DNA from: Seohaeicola zhoushanensis
Lineage (GTDB): Bacteria > Pseudomonadota > Alphaproteobacteria > Rhodobacterales > Rhodobacteraceae
DNA length: 64,000 nucleotides
Direction of reading: 5' to 3'
Assembly: GCF_014656415.1 (NCBI RefSeq)
Contig: NZ_BNCJ01000002.1
Location: 584,955 to 648,954, forward strand
A program made the translations under genes and the position numbers. Positions 8,641 through 16,348 of this stretch are shown in pieces (the first letter of the stretch is position 1; each line of letters begins with the position of its first letter). The notes under the pieces were generated by a model. That model was not told the origin of the DNA and did no database searches. It saw only the letters and a program-made list of their open reading frames with translations.

Positions 8641-8760
8641 GAACGGCCTTGCGGCCGCCGGGGCTCTGCCCCGGACCCCGTGATATTTCCGGCAAAAGGA
8701 AAGGCAGGATCTTCGGCTTCCTTTTGCCTTGAAATATCCCCGCCGGAGGCATCGCGCGCA
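8641..8760. repeat. Inverted pair of a dispersed intergenic repeat
   Basis: Two head-to-head copies of the same element. The plus-strand copy runs CGGCTTCCTTTTGCC-ttg-AAATATCC (8714-8739); the opposite copy is at about 8682-8703. Together they form a near-perfect stem of about 20 bp (8682-8701 with 8718-8738, one mismatch and one bulge). The left flank adds a CCGGGGctctgCCCCGG hairpin (8658-8674). Related copies lie at 41362-41436 and, decayed, at 53482-53545. The element fills the gap between a LysR start and the 3' end of the dioxygenase gene and could terminate transcription from the latter. Confidence 0.75.
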
Positions 8761-8774
8761 GCGCGATTTCCGGT

Positions 8775-9656
8775 TCAGCGCGCGTACCAGTCGTCCTCGA
8801 CGTAGAACGGCCCCGGCTTCTCGCGCAGCTGCTCGTATTTGCAGATCTCCGGCTCCGGTCCCACCGGCACCGGCACCCCGTCGCGGAAGGCCCATTCGCC
8901 ACGGTCGGTCTTCTCGGCGCGCAGGTAGCTCGAGATCAGGAAGGCGCGGTCGTTGGGTGAGGTGTTGGCCTGGCTCCCATGCACCGTCAGCAGCCCCCAG
9001 AGCGCGACATCGCCGGGCTCCAGTTCCAGGTCGACGATATCCGCCGGGTCCAGCCCCACCTTTTTCAGCTCGTCCATCGCCGTCTCGCCCTTCATCAGCG
9101 CGCCGCCCTCGTCCGAGAGGCCGAGGTAGCCCGCCTTGTGGCTGCCCGGCACCACCCGCAGGCAGCCGTTCGCCTGCGTTGCCGGGTCGATGGCGAGGCC
9201 GGTGTTGATGTAGGAGGCCATCACGTCGCGGTAGGCGTCCATCCTTTCGCGGAAGCGCAGGTCCTGGTGGAAGCGGAAGCCGGTCACCGAGGCGCCGGGC
9301 GGCTTCCAGTGGATCTGGTTGGAGACCTGCCGGATGTCGCGTCCGAGCAGAGGTTCGAGCATGGCGAAATAGGCGGGGTCGCGGCGCAGCTCCTCGAACA
9401 GGGGCGAGATCCAGGACATCCAATGGGCCTGCAGGACATAGCGCTGCCCCGCAAAGCGTTCGGGCAGGATCTCGAAGAGGACGTTCCTGTCGCGATAGGT
9501 GGCATGGTGCTTCAGCCCTTCCTCGTAGATGCGCCGCGTCTCGGCCTGGATCTCCTTCATGCGCTCTTTCGGGAACAGCCCGCGCACCACAGCATAGCCC
9601 TTGTCCCAGTAGTCTTCGACGTAGTTCCGGCTTTCCGCCGCCAGATCGAGTGCCAT
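8775..9656 (-). CDS. Phytanoyl-CoA dioxygenase (PhyH) family protein
   Basis: A 293-residue Fe(II)/2-oxoglutarate oxygenase of the PhyH family. The iron-binding facial triad is visible: His130-x-Asp132 in FRFHQDLRF and the distal His226 in LLTVHGSQANTS, with Arg237 (SPNDRAFL) for 2-oxoglutarate. VVPGSHKAGYLGL is typical of the family. It hydroxylates an unknown small molecule. The ATG at 9656 (MALDLAAESRNYV) was preferred to an upstream in-frame ATG at 9710 that would run across the palindromic operator region. It is divergent from a LysR gene across an 83-bp spacer with a perfect 17-bp palindrome. Confidence 0.88.
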   Translation of the reverse strand: MALDLAAESRNYVEDYWDKGYAVVRGLFPKERMKEIQAETRRIYEEGLKHHATYRDRNVLFEILPERFAGQRYVLQAHWMSWISPLFEELRRDPAYFAMLEPLLGRDIRQVSNQIHWKPPGASVTGFRFHQDLRFRERMDAYRDVMASYINTGLAIDPATQANGCLRVVPGSHKAGYLGLSDEGGALMKGETAMDELKKVGLDPADIVDLELEPGDVALWGLLTVHGSQANTSPNDRAFLISSYLRAEKTDRGEWAFRDGVPVPVGPEPEICKYEQLREKPGPFYVEDDWYAR

Positions 9657-9713
9657 CCGATTTGCCCTTTCATGGCTTGACGATGGAGAGGATGCCGCAG
9701 CAGGTTGCATGAG

Positions 9714-9730
9714 ACAAATTCGAAATTTGT
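9714..9730. promoter_or_regulatory. Perfect 17-bp palindrome, probable LysR operator
   Basis: ACAAATT-CGA-AATTTGT is an exact inverted repeat (7+3+7) lying in the spacer between the divergent PhyH-like and LysR genes, ending 9 bp before the LysR GTG and 58 bp before the PhyH start. AT-rich palindromes in such shared spacers are the usual place for LysR autoregulation and activation of the divergent target. The match to a binding site is inferred from position and symmetry. Confidence 0.65.
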
Positions 9731-9739
9731 GGTGAAAGC

Positions 9740-10711
9740 GTGAGCCGAATTAATGAATGGCAAGGCCGCCTGCCGCTGCTCGACCTGCGTCACCTGGCGA
9801 TGATCGATGCGCTGGGCCGCACCGGCGCGCTGACCCAGGCGGCCGAGGCGCTGGGCGTCACGCAATCGGCGCTTTCCCACCGTCTGCGCGAGGCCGAGCG
9901 GCGGCTGGGCGTGGCGCTGGCCGAGAAGCGGGGCCGGGGCGTGGTGCTGACGCTGGCGGGCGAGCGGCTGCGGGTCACCGCCCAGCGGCTGCTGCGCGAC
10001 CTGGCGGCGGTCGAGGCCGAGGTGACCGAGGTCGGGGCAAGCGGCATCCGTCACCGCGTGGTGCTGGGGCAGGCGGCCTATGCCGACGTGCGCTGGCTGC
10101 CGGACTTCACCGCCTGGCTGGGGCAGCGGTTGCCCGAGGTGCAGGTCACGCTGCACGCCGGCATGGGCGGCAGCACGGTCGAGGATCTGCTCGAGGGGGC
10201 CATCGACCTGCTGCTGACGCCGACCCGCCCGCTGGTGCCGGGGATCGACCTCGCGGCGGTGGGCACCGACGCGCTGGTGGCGCTCGCCGCGCCGGGGCAC
10301 GCCTGGGCCGCGAAGGACGAGATCGCACCGGGCGACCTGGTGGGCGAAACCTTCCTCTCCTACAGCTTCGAGCGGCATCATGACCTGGAAAACGCGCGCT
10401 TCATGCAGCCGGCGCAAACCTTCCCGACGCGGGTGATACGGGTCGGCCATACCGGCGCGGTCTTCGAGATGGTGGCGGCGGGGCAGGGGGTGTCGATCCT
10501 CGCCGGCTGGCCCGCGCGCAACCGGGCCGAGCGCGGTGACCTGGTGCTGCGCCCGCTGCGCCCCGAGGGCAGCGCCGCGCCGGGGCTGCCGCTGGTCTGG
10601 CACGCCGCGGTGCGGGCGGGCGAGGCAGCGGATGCCGCCCATCGCACGCTTGCGGAACTGGCCGACTGGGCGGGCATCAGCCGGGCGTTCTCGGAGGGCG
10701 GAAGGCCATGA
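9740..10711 (+). CDS. LysR-family transcriptional regulator (MetR-like)
   Basis: A 323-residue LysR regulator. LLDLRHLAMIDALGRTGALT and LGVTQSALSHRLREAERRLG form the N-terminal winged HTH. The rest is the effector domain. The LDLRHLAMIDAL opening is MetR-like, but nothing else ties it to methionine genes. GTG start at 9740. It is divergent from the PhyH-like dioxygenase and shares the palindromic site at 9714-9730, so it probably controls that gene and itself. Its stop overlaps the next gene as ATGA, so the small kinase is cotranscribed. Confidence 0.9.
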   Translation: MSRINEWQGRLPLLDLRHLAMIDALGRTGALTQAAEALGVTQSALSHRLREAERRLGVALAEKRGRGVVLTLAGERLRVTAQRLLRDLAAVEAEVTEVGASGIRHRVVLGQAAYADVRWLPDFTAWLGQRLPEVQVTLHAGMGGSTVEDLLEGAIDLLLTPTRPLVPGIDLAAVGTDALVALAAPGHAWAAKDEIAPGDLVGETFLSYSFERHHDLENARFMQPAQTFPTRVIRVGHTGAVFEMVAAGQGVSILAGWPARNRAERGDLVLRPLRPEGSAAPGLPLVWHAAVRAGEAADAAHRTLAELADWAGISRAFSEGGRP

Positions 10712-11307
10712 GGATCGACGAGCTGGAAGCGCGGGTGCTGGCCCTGCCGGAACGGGATATGCGCCACCTCGTGGCCATCTCCGGGCCTCCGGCTGCCGGC
10801 AAGTCGACGCTGGCGGCTGAACTGGTGGCGCGGCTCGGCCCCGGCGCCATCCTCGTGCCGATGGATGGGTTCCACCTCGATAACGCCGTGCTCGCCCCGC
10901 GCGGGCTGCTCGACCGCAAGGGCGCGCCCGAGACCTTCGACGCCCTCGGTTTCGTCCATGCGATGCAGCGGCTGGCGACGGAAACGGAGGTCGTCCTGCC
11001 CGATTTCGACCGCGCCCAGGATCGCGCCATTGCCGGGCGGATCGTGGTTGGCCCGGCCCATCGGATCGCGGTGGTCGAGGGCAATTACCTTTCCTGCACC
11101 CATGCGCCCTGGAACCGGCTGGCGCGGCTCTGGTCGCTCTCGGTCTTCCTCGATTCGCCGGATGCCGAGCTGCGCGCGCGGCTGCTGGCGCGCTGGCAGG
11201 CCCAGGGGCTTGACCCCGAAGCGGCGGCGCGGCGGGCCGACGCGAACGACATGGCGAACGTCGCCTTCGTGCGGGCAAGCCGGGATCCCGCGGCCATCCT
11301 GCTCTGA
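10708..11307 (+). CDS. P-loop nucleoside/sugar kinase (uridine kinase/FrcK-like)
   Basis: A 199-residue P-loop kinase. Walker A is GPPAAGKS (26-33), the substrate region is VPMDGFHLDN (50-59), and RKGAPETFD is the family lid motif shared by uridine kinase, pantothenate kinase and fructose-transport kinase-like proteins. The substrate is not clear; YggC/FrcK-type proteins are often annotated only as nucleoside or fructose-uptake kinases. It overlaps the LysR stop by 4 bp. A G/C palindrome (about 11330-11342) follows the stop before the riboswitch. Confidence 0.82.
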   Translation: MRIDELEARVLALPERDMRHLVAISGPPAAGKSTLAAELVARLGPGAILVPMDGFHLDNAVLAPRGLLDRKGAPETFDALGFVHAMQRLATETEVVLPDFDRAQDRAIAGRIVVGPAHRIAVVEGNYLSCTHAPWNRLARLWSLSVFLDSPDAELRARLLARWQAQGLDPEAAARRADANDMANVAFVRASRDPAAILL

Positions 11308-11354
11308 TTGCCGCGCCCAAGCTTGACAAGCCGGGGCCCGGCTGCGCAGATGCC

Positions 11355-11560
11355 GGACGCTGGTGCCCGGAGGCGGTTTCTTCGGGTGAAAAGGGAATGC
11401 GACAGGGGAGAACAGCCCCAAGCGCAGCCGCCCCCGCGACCGTGACCGGAGAGGTCGCCCGCAGCCACTGGTCCCGACGGGGCCGGGAAGGCAGGGCAGC
11501 CGCCAGGGAAACCTGACATCCGCAAGCCGGGAGACCTGCCAGCAGCGACGACGACGTGAA
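11355..11560 (+). promoter_or_regulatory. Cobalamin riboswitch 1 (leader of the cob operon)
   Basis: The conserved landmarks occur in order: GAAAAGGGAA (11388-11397), the CCCCCGCGACCGTGA core (about 11433-11447), GCCACTG (11464-11470), GGGAAGGC (11485-11492) and the B12 box AAGCCGGGAGACCTGCC (11524-11540). It senses adenosylcobalamin and turns down the operon. A possible -35 TTGACA lies at 11323-11328. No U-tract terminator follows; an anti-Shine-Dalgarno hairpin (11603-11630) suggests control at translation. Confidence 0.93.
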
Positions 11561-11602
11561 CCGGGCGGGGTGTTCCGGGGACGGGTCCCTGACCGGATTC
11601 GG

Positions 11603-11630
11603 CCATTCCCCTGCCTGAATGAAGGAATGG
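11603..11630 (+). promoter_or_regulatory. Ribosome-site-sequestering hairpin of riboswitch 1
   Basis: CCATTCC (11603-11609) is perfectly complementary to GGAATGG (11624-11630) with a 14-nt loop. The right arm covers part of the GAAGGA Shine-Dalgarno (11621-11626) and the ATG at 11627. This is the expected form of a translational expression platform downstream of the aptamer. The functional switch is inferred. Confidence 0.55.
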
Positions 11631-11635
11631 AACCC

Positions 11636-12013
11636 GTGACCACGACTGCCGCGACCGAACTGCTGGTCTGCACCACCTGCCGGATGGGCCTGCCTGTCAT
11701 CGAGGGCGAGCCGCGCCCCGGCGCGCGGCTGCTGGCCGAGCTGGAGACGATGGACTGGCCCGAGGGGCTGACGCTGAAGCCGGTCGAATGCCTGTCGAAC
11801 TGCGATTCCGGCTGCTCGGTCGTGCTGCGCGGCGGCCCGGCGCGCTGGACCTATGTCTATGGCCGGCTCGACCCCGAGAAGGCCGCGCTCGTGCACGAGG
11901 GCGCCAGCCGCTATCACGCCACCGCCGACGGGCTGGTGCCCTGGCGCGAGCGCCCCGAACATTTCCGCAAGAACTGCATCGCCCGAATTCCCCCGCTGGA
12001 GATCCCCGAATGA
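11636..12013 (+). CDS. DUF1636 metal-binding protein (cobalamin-linked)
   Basis: About 125 residues. LLVCTTCRMG (Cys12, Cys15) and ECLSNCDSGCSVV give a Cys pattern like thioredoxin-like [2Fe-2S] ferredoxins; DUF1636 members are regularly found next to cobW/cobN and are thought to bind metal. I chose GTG 11636 because GAAGGA ends 9 nt before it; an ATG 9 nt upstream (11627) is the alternative but sits directly against that Shine-Dalgarno. It is the first gene after riboswitch 1 and overlaps cobW as ATGA. A paralogue lies at 26995-27357. Confidence 0.85.
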   Translation: MTTTAATELLVCTTCRMGLPVIEGEPRPGARLLAELETMDWPEGLTLKPVECLSNCDSGCSVVLRGGPARWTYVYGRLDPEKAALVHEGASRYHATADGLVPWRERPEHFRKNCIARIPPLEIPE

Positions 12014-13047
12014 AAGACCTCACCAAGCTCCCCGTCACCGTGATCACCGGCTTTCTCGGGTCCGGCAAGACGACGCTGATCCGCCACCTGATGCAGAACC
12101 CGAACGGCAAGCGCCTGGCCGTGGTGGTGAACGAGTTCGGCGATGTCGGCGTCGACGGCGAGATCCTGAAATCCTGCGCCATTCCCGAATGCCCGGCCGA
12201 GAACATCGTCGAACTGGCCAATGGCTGCATCTGCTGCACCGTGGCCGACGATTTCATCCCGACCATCGAGGCGCTGATGGCGCTTGATCCGCGCCCCGAT
12301 CACATCCTGATCGAGACCTCGGGACTGGCGCTGCCCAAGCCCTTGCTCAAGGCCTTCGACTGGCCCGATATCCGCTCGAAGATCACCGTCGACGGGGTGA
12401 TCGCCCTGGCCGATGCCGAGGCGGTGGCGGCCGGTCGCTTTGCGCCGGACGTGGCGCGTGTCGATGCCCAGCGGGCCGCGGATGACAGCCTCGACCACGA
12501 GACGCCGCTGTCCGAGGTCTTCGAGGACCAGATCTCCTGCGCCGATATCGTGCTGCTGACCAAGCCCGACCTCGCCGGTCCCGAGGGGCTCGCGAAGGCC
12601 CGCGCGGTGATCGCCGCCGAGGCGCCGCGCCCGCTGCCGGTGGTCGAGGTCGCCGAGGGCGCGGTCGACCCGCGGGTGATCCTGGGCCTGGGCGCGGCCG
12701 CCGAGGACGACATCGACGCCCGCCCTAGCCACCATGACGGCGCCGACGACCACGACCACGAGGACTTCGAGTCGGTGGTGGTCGAGATCCCCGAGTTGAC
12801 CGACCCGGAGGAGCTGGCCGCGAAGATATCCACATTGGCCTCGACCCGTAATATACTCCGGGTCAAGGGCTATGCGGCGGTCAGTGGAAAACCCATGCGA
12901 CTTCTGGTGCAGGCGGTGGGCGCGCGGGTGCGCCACCAGTTCGACCGCCCCTGGGCGCCGGGCGAGGCGCGGCGCGGCCGACTGGTCGTGATCGCCGAGC
13001 ACGACGACATCGACGAGGCCGCGATCCGCGAGGCGCTGGCGGGATAA
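12010..13047 (+). CDS. cobW: Cobalamin biosynthesis GTPase CobW
   Basis: A 345-residue G3E-family P-loop GTPase that supplies cobalt for corrin synthesis. GFLGSGKTTLIRH is Walker A, GCICCTV is the CxCC metal-binding motif diagnostic of the COG0523/CobW metallochaperones, and LTKPDL is the base-recognition motif. The linker at about 238-250 is His/Asp-rich (SHHDGADDHDHED) and may bind cobalt. The C-terminal CobW_C domain follows (VKGYAAVSGKPMRLLVQAVG). ATGA overlap with the DUF1636 gene; 67 bp to cobN. Confidence 0.96.
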   Translation: MKDLTKLPVTVITGFLGSGKTTLIRHLMQNPNGKRLAVVVNEFGDVGVDGEILKSCAIPECPAENIVELANGCICCTVADDFIPTIEALMALDPRPDHILIETSGLALPKPLLKAFDWPDIRSKITVDGVIALADAEAVAAGRFAPDVARVDAQRAADDSLDHETPLSEVFEDQISCADIVLLTKPDLAGPEGLAKARAVIAAEAPRPLPVVEVAEGAVDPRVILGLGAAAEDDIDARPSHHDGADDHDHEDFESVVVEIPELTDPEELAAKISTLASTRNILRVKGYAAVSGKPMRLLVQAVGARVRHQFDRPWAPGEARRGRLVVIAEHDDIDEAAIREALAG

Positions 13048-13114
13048 CCGGATGACTCTTGGCCCCCATCTCGGTGAAGACAGGCCCGCTCTCCTCACTG
13101 GGGAGAGCTGAGCC

Positions 13115-16100
13115 ATGCACGTTGTCTTCCGCGAGAGCCACGGGCTGGAGGAAACCGAAACCCCGACCGACCTGGGCCAGAGCCCGGCGGACCTGGTGGT
13201 GCTGTCCTTCTCGGACAGCGACCTGGGCGCCTTTGCGGCGGGCTGGCACCGGGGGGCGGGCCGGCTGCCCGCCCTGCGCCTGGCCAACCTGGCGGCGCTG
13301 AAACATCCGCTGTCGGTCGATACCTATGTCGAGCAGACGCTGGCGGGGGCCAAGGGCATCCTGATCCGGCTGATCGGCGGTTTGCCCTACTGGGCCTACG
13401 GCCTCCAGCAGGTCGAGGCGCTGGCTCGCGCGCGGGGCATCGCCCTGGCGGTGCTGCCGGCGGACGGCCGGGTGGACGAGCGGCTTGACGCGGTCTCGAC
13501 GCTGCCGGTCTCGACGCTGCGGCGGCTGGCGGCGCTCTGCGACATGGGCGGGGCGGTCTCGGCGCAGGCGGCGCTGGCGCAGCTGGCGCTGGCGGCGGGG
13601 CTGTATGCCGGGCCGGTGCGCGGGGCCAAGACATTGCCTCAGGTCGGGGCCTGGACGCCCGAGGGCGGAGTTGTCTGCCCCGCCGTTGCGTTTCCGCCGG
13701 GGGTGCGTCCCCGCGCGCTCATCACCTTCTACCGCGCCTATCTCGCCGCCGCCGACACCGCGCCCATCGCGGCGCTGCAGGCGGCGTTGCAGGCGCAGGG
13801 CTTTGACGTCGCCGCGCTTTTCGTGCCCTCGCTCAAGGCGCCCGAGGCCGCCGGATGGCTGGCCCGGCAGGTGGCGCGGATGGCCCCCGACGTGATCGTC
13901 AACGCCACCGCCTTCTCGGGCATCGGCGCGGGCGGGGCCTCGCCGCTGGACGCCGCCGATGCGCCGGTACTGCAGGTGGCGCTGGCGACCAGCACGCGGG
14001 AGGCCTGGGAGGGCGCAGAGCGTGGCCTGTCGCCCGCCGACCTTGCCATGCATGTCGTGCTGCCCGAGGTCGACGGGCGCATCCTTGCCGGCGTCGCCTC
14101 GTTCAAGGAGGCCGGTGCGCGCGACCCGGAGCTGGAATTCGCGCGCCATGAACACAGGCCCGCGCCGGACCGGATCGAGGCCATCGCCCGCCGCGCGGCG
14201 GCCTGGGCGGCGCTGCGGCGGGGCCGGGCGGGGCGGGCGGCCATGGTGCTCTCGACCTATCCCGGCAAGGACTGGCAGATGGCCCATGCGGTGGGCCTCG
14301 ACGCGCTGGCCTCGGGCGAGGCGATCCTGTCCGATCTCGACATGCTGGGCTGGAAGACCGAGGCGGGCGAACCGCTGGACAAGGCGCTGGAACAGACCAT
14401 CGCCTGGCCGCTGGACGACTACCGTGCCGCGCTGTCAGGGCTGCCCGAGCCGTTGCAGGCCGCGCTTGCCGCGCGCTGGGGCGAGTCGGAACAGGAGGCC
14501 CCCGACGGCGCCTTCCGCTTTGCCGCCATATGGCGCGGCGACGTGCTGGTGGCGCTGCAGCCCGAGCGGGGCGACGCTGGCCTGCGCGACGATGAATACC
14601 ACGACCTCGCCCGCGTGCCGCGCCATGCCTATGTCGCCTTCTACCTCTGGCTGCGGGCGCAGGGTCTCGACGCGCTGATCCATGTCGGCGCGCATGGCAC
14701 GCTGGAATGGCTGCCGGGCAAGGCGGTGGCGCTTTCGGACGCCTGCTGGCCCGAGGCGCTGATCGGCGCGGTGCCGGTAATCTATCCCTTCATCGTCAAC
14801 GACCCCGGCGAGGCGGCGCAGGCCAAGCGGCGGATCGGGGCGGTGACGCTGGGCCACCTGCCGCCGCCGCTAAGGGACAGCGGCACGCCCGAACGGTTCG
14901 TGCGGCTTGAGGCGCTGCTTGACGAATTCTCGAACGCCGACGGCCTCGACCCGCGGCGCCGCGACCGGCTGCAGGGCGAGATCCGCGACGAGGCCCGCGC
15001 GCTGGGAGTCGAAGATGACCTCGGGCTGCACGCCGCCGCCAGCGCCGCCGAGGCGATCACCCGGATCGACCGTTTCGTCTGCGACATCAAGGAGACCCAG
15101 TTCGGCGAGGGGTTGCACATCTGGGGCACCGGCGCGGGAGAACGCGAGGGGTTGGCTGCCGCGCTGCGCGGGCGGCGGGTGGCGGCGGGGCCGTCGGGTT
15201 CGCCCTGGCGCGGGCGCGGCGACGTGCTGCCGACGGGGCGCAACCTGTTCACCACCGATCCGCGAAGCGTGCCGACGCGGGCGGCCCATGCCCAGGGCGT
15301 CAAGCTGGCCGAGGAACTGGTGCGCCGCCACCTGCAGGAGCAGGGCGACTATCCCAGGGGGCTGGTCGTCGACCTCTGGGGGTCGGCCACCATGCGCACG
15401 GCGGGCGAGGATTTCGCCATGGCACTGCACCTGCTGGGGGCGAAGCCGATGTGGGATGCGGGCAGCGAGCGGGTGTCGGGCGTCGAGATCCTGCCGATCA
15501 CCCTGCTGGAACGCCCTCGGATCGACGTCACCCTGCGCGTCTCGGGGCTGTTCCGCGATGTCTTCCCCGCGCTCTCGGCGTTGTTCGGGCAGGCGGTGCG
15601 CGCGCTGGCCGAGCGCGACGAGGCGCCCGACTGGAACCCCTATGCCGGGCAGGCGGCGGTGGCGCGGGTCTTCGGCCCGGCGCCGGGCAGCTATGGCCTC
15701 GGCATGGGCCATGCTGCCGAGACCTTCACCGACGAGGCGCGCGGCGAAGCCGGGCGCGCCTGGCTTGACGCCAGCGCCTGGGCGATCGACGGCACCGAGG
15801 CCGCGCGCGACCGCGACGGCATCGCCGCGCGGGTCGCGGCCTCGGACGTCTTCGTGCATGCCCAGGACCTGCCCGAGACCGACCTGTTGCTGGCTGCCGA
15901 CTATGCCGCGCACGAGGGCGGTTTCGCCGCCGCTAAGGCGGTGACGGGCGGGGCCAAGGCCGCGCTCTACCACCTCGACAACACCCGTCCCGGCGCGCCG
16001 CGCGCCCGCCCGCTTGACGAGGAGATCGCCCGCGTGGTGCGCGCCCGCGCCGCCCATCCCGGCTGGATCGGCGGCATGATGCGCCATGGCTTCCGCGGCG

Positions 16101-16348
16101 CGGCCGAGATCGCGGCGACGCTCGATCACATGGCGGGGTTCGCCAATCTCGCCCAGGCGGTGCAGCCGCATCTGTTCGATCTCTACTATGACGCGACACT
16201 GGGTGATGTGCAGGTCGCGGCCTTCCTGCAGCAAGCCAATCCCGGCGCCCATGACGCCATGCGCGCGCAGTTCGCCGCGCTGGCCGCCGCCGGGCTCTGG
16301 CAGACGCGGCGCAACTCGATCCGCGCGCAGATGGAGGCGGGGGCATGA
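13115..16348 (+). CDS. cobN: Cobaltochelatase large subunit CobN
   Basis: A 1077-residue CobN/magnesium-chelatase-H family protein. It binds hydrogenobyrinate a,c-diamide and, with the AAA+ subunits CobS and CobT, inserts cobalt using ATP. LDALIHVGAHGTLEWLPGK and the WGSATMRTAGEDFAMAL region are conserved core motifs. It is somewhat shorter than the roughly 1270-residue protein I recall from the classical aerobic pathway, mostly in the N-terminal part. CobS and CobT are not encoded in the window. Its stop overlaps cobG as ATGA. Confidence 0.96.
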   Translation: MHVVFRESHGLEETETPTDLGQSPADLVVLSFSDSDLGAFAAGWHRGAGRLPALRLANLAALKHPLSVDTYVEQTLAGAKGILIRLIGGLPYWAYGLQQVEALARARGIALAVLPADGRVDERLDAVSTLPVSTLRRLAALCDMGGAVSAQAALAQLALAAGLYAGPVRGAKTLPQVGAWTPEGGVVCPAVAFPPGVRPRALITFYRAYLAAADTAPIAALQAALQAQGFDVAALFVPSLKAPEAAGWLARQVARMAPDVIVNATAFSGIGAGGASPLDAADAPVLQVALATSTREAWEGAERGLSPADLAMHVVLPEVDGRILAGVASFKEAGARDPELEFARHEHRPAPDRIEAIARRAAAWAALRRGRAGRAAMVLSTYPGKDWQMAHAVGLDALASGEAILSDLDMLGWKTEAGEPLDKALEQTIAWPLDDYRAALSGLPEPLQAALAARWGESEQEAPDGAFRFAAIWRGDVLVALQPERGDAGLRDDEYHDLARVPRHAYVAFYLWLRAQGLDALIHVGAHGTLEWLPGKAVALSDACWPEALIGAVPVIYPFIVNDPGEAAQAKRRIGAVTLGHLPPPLRDSGTPERFVRLEALLDEFSNADGLDPRRRDRLQGEIRDEARALGVEDDLGLHAAASAAEAITRIDRFVCDIKETQFGEGLHIWGTGAGEREGLAAALRGRRVAAGPSGSPWRGRGDVLPTGRNLFTTDPRSVPTRAAHAQGVKLAEELVRRHLQEQGDYPRGLVVDLWGSATMRTAGEDFAMALHLLGAKPMWDAGSERVSGVEILPITLLERPRIDVTLRVSGLFRDVFPALSALFGQAVRALAERDEAPDWNPYAGQAAVARVFGPAPGSYGLGMGHAAETFTDEARGEAGRAWLDASAWAIDGTEAARDRDGIAARVAASDVFVHAQDLPETDLLLAADYAAHEGGFAAAKAVTGGAKAALYHLDNTRPGAPRARPLDEEIARVVRARAAHPGWIGGMMRHGFRGAAEIAATLDHMAGFANLAQAVQPHLFDLYYDATLGDVQVAAFLQQANPGAHDAMRAQFAALAAAGLWQTRRNSIRAQMEAGA

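Noticed and set aside
9557-11962. 801-codon minus-strand open frame across LysR, kinase and riboswitch 1
   Set aside because: It runs antisense to two recognisable genes and through a structured RNA, and has no recognisable motif.
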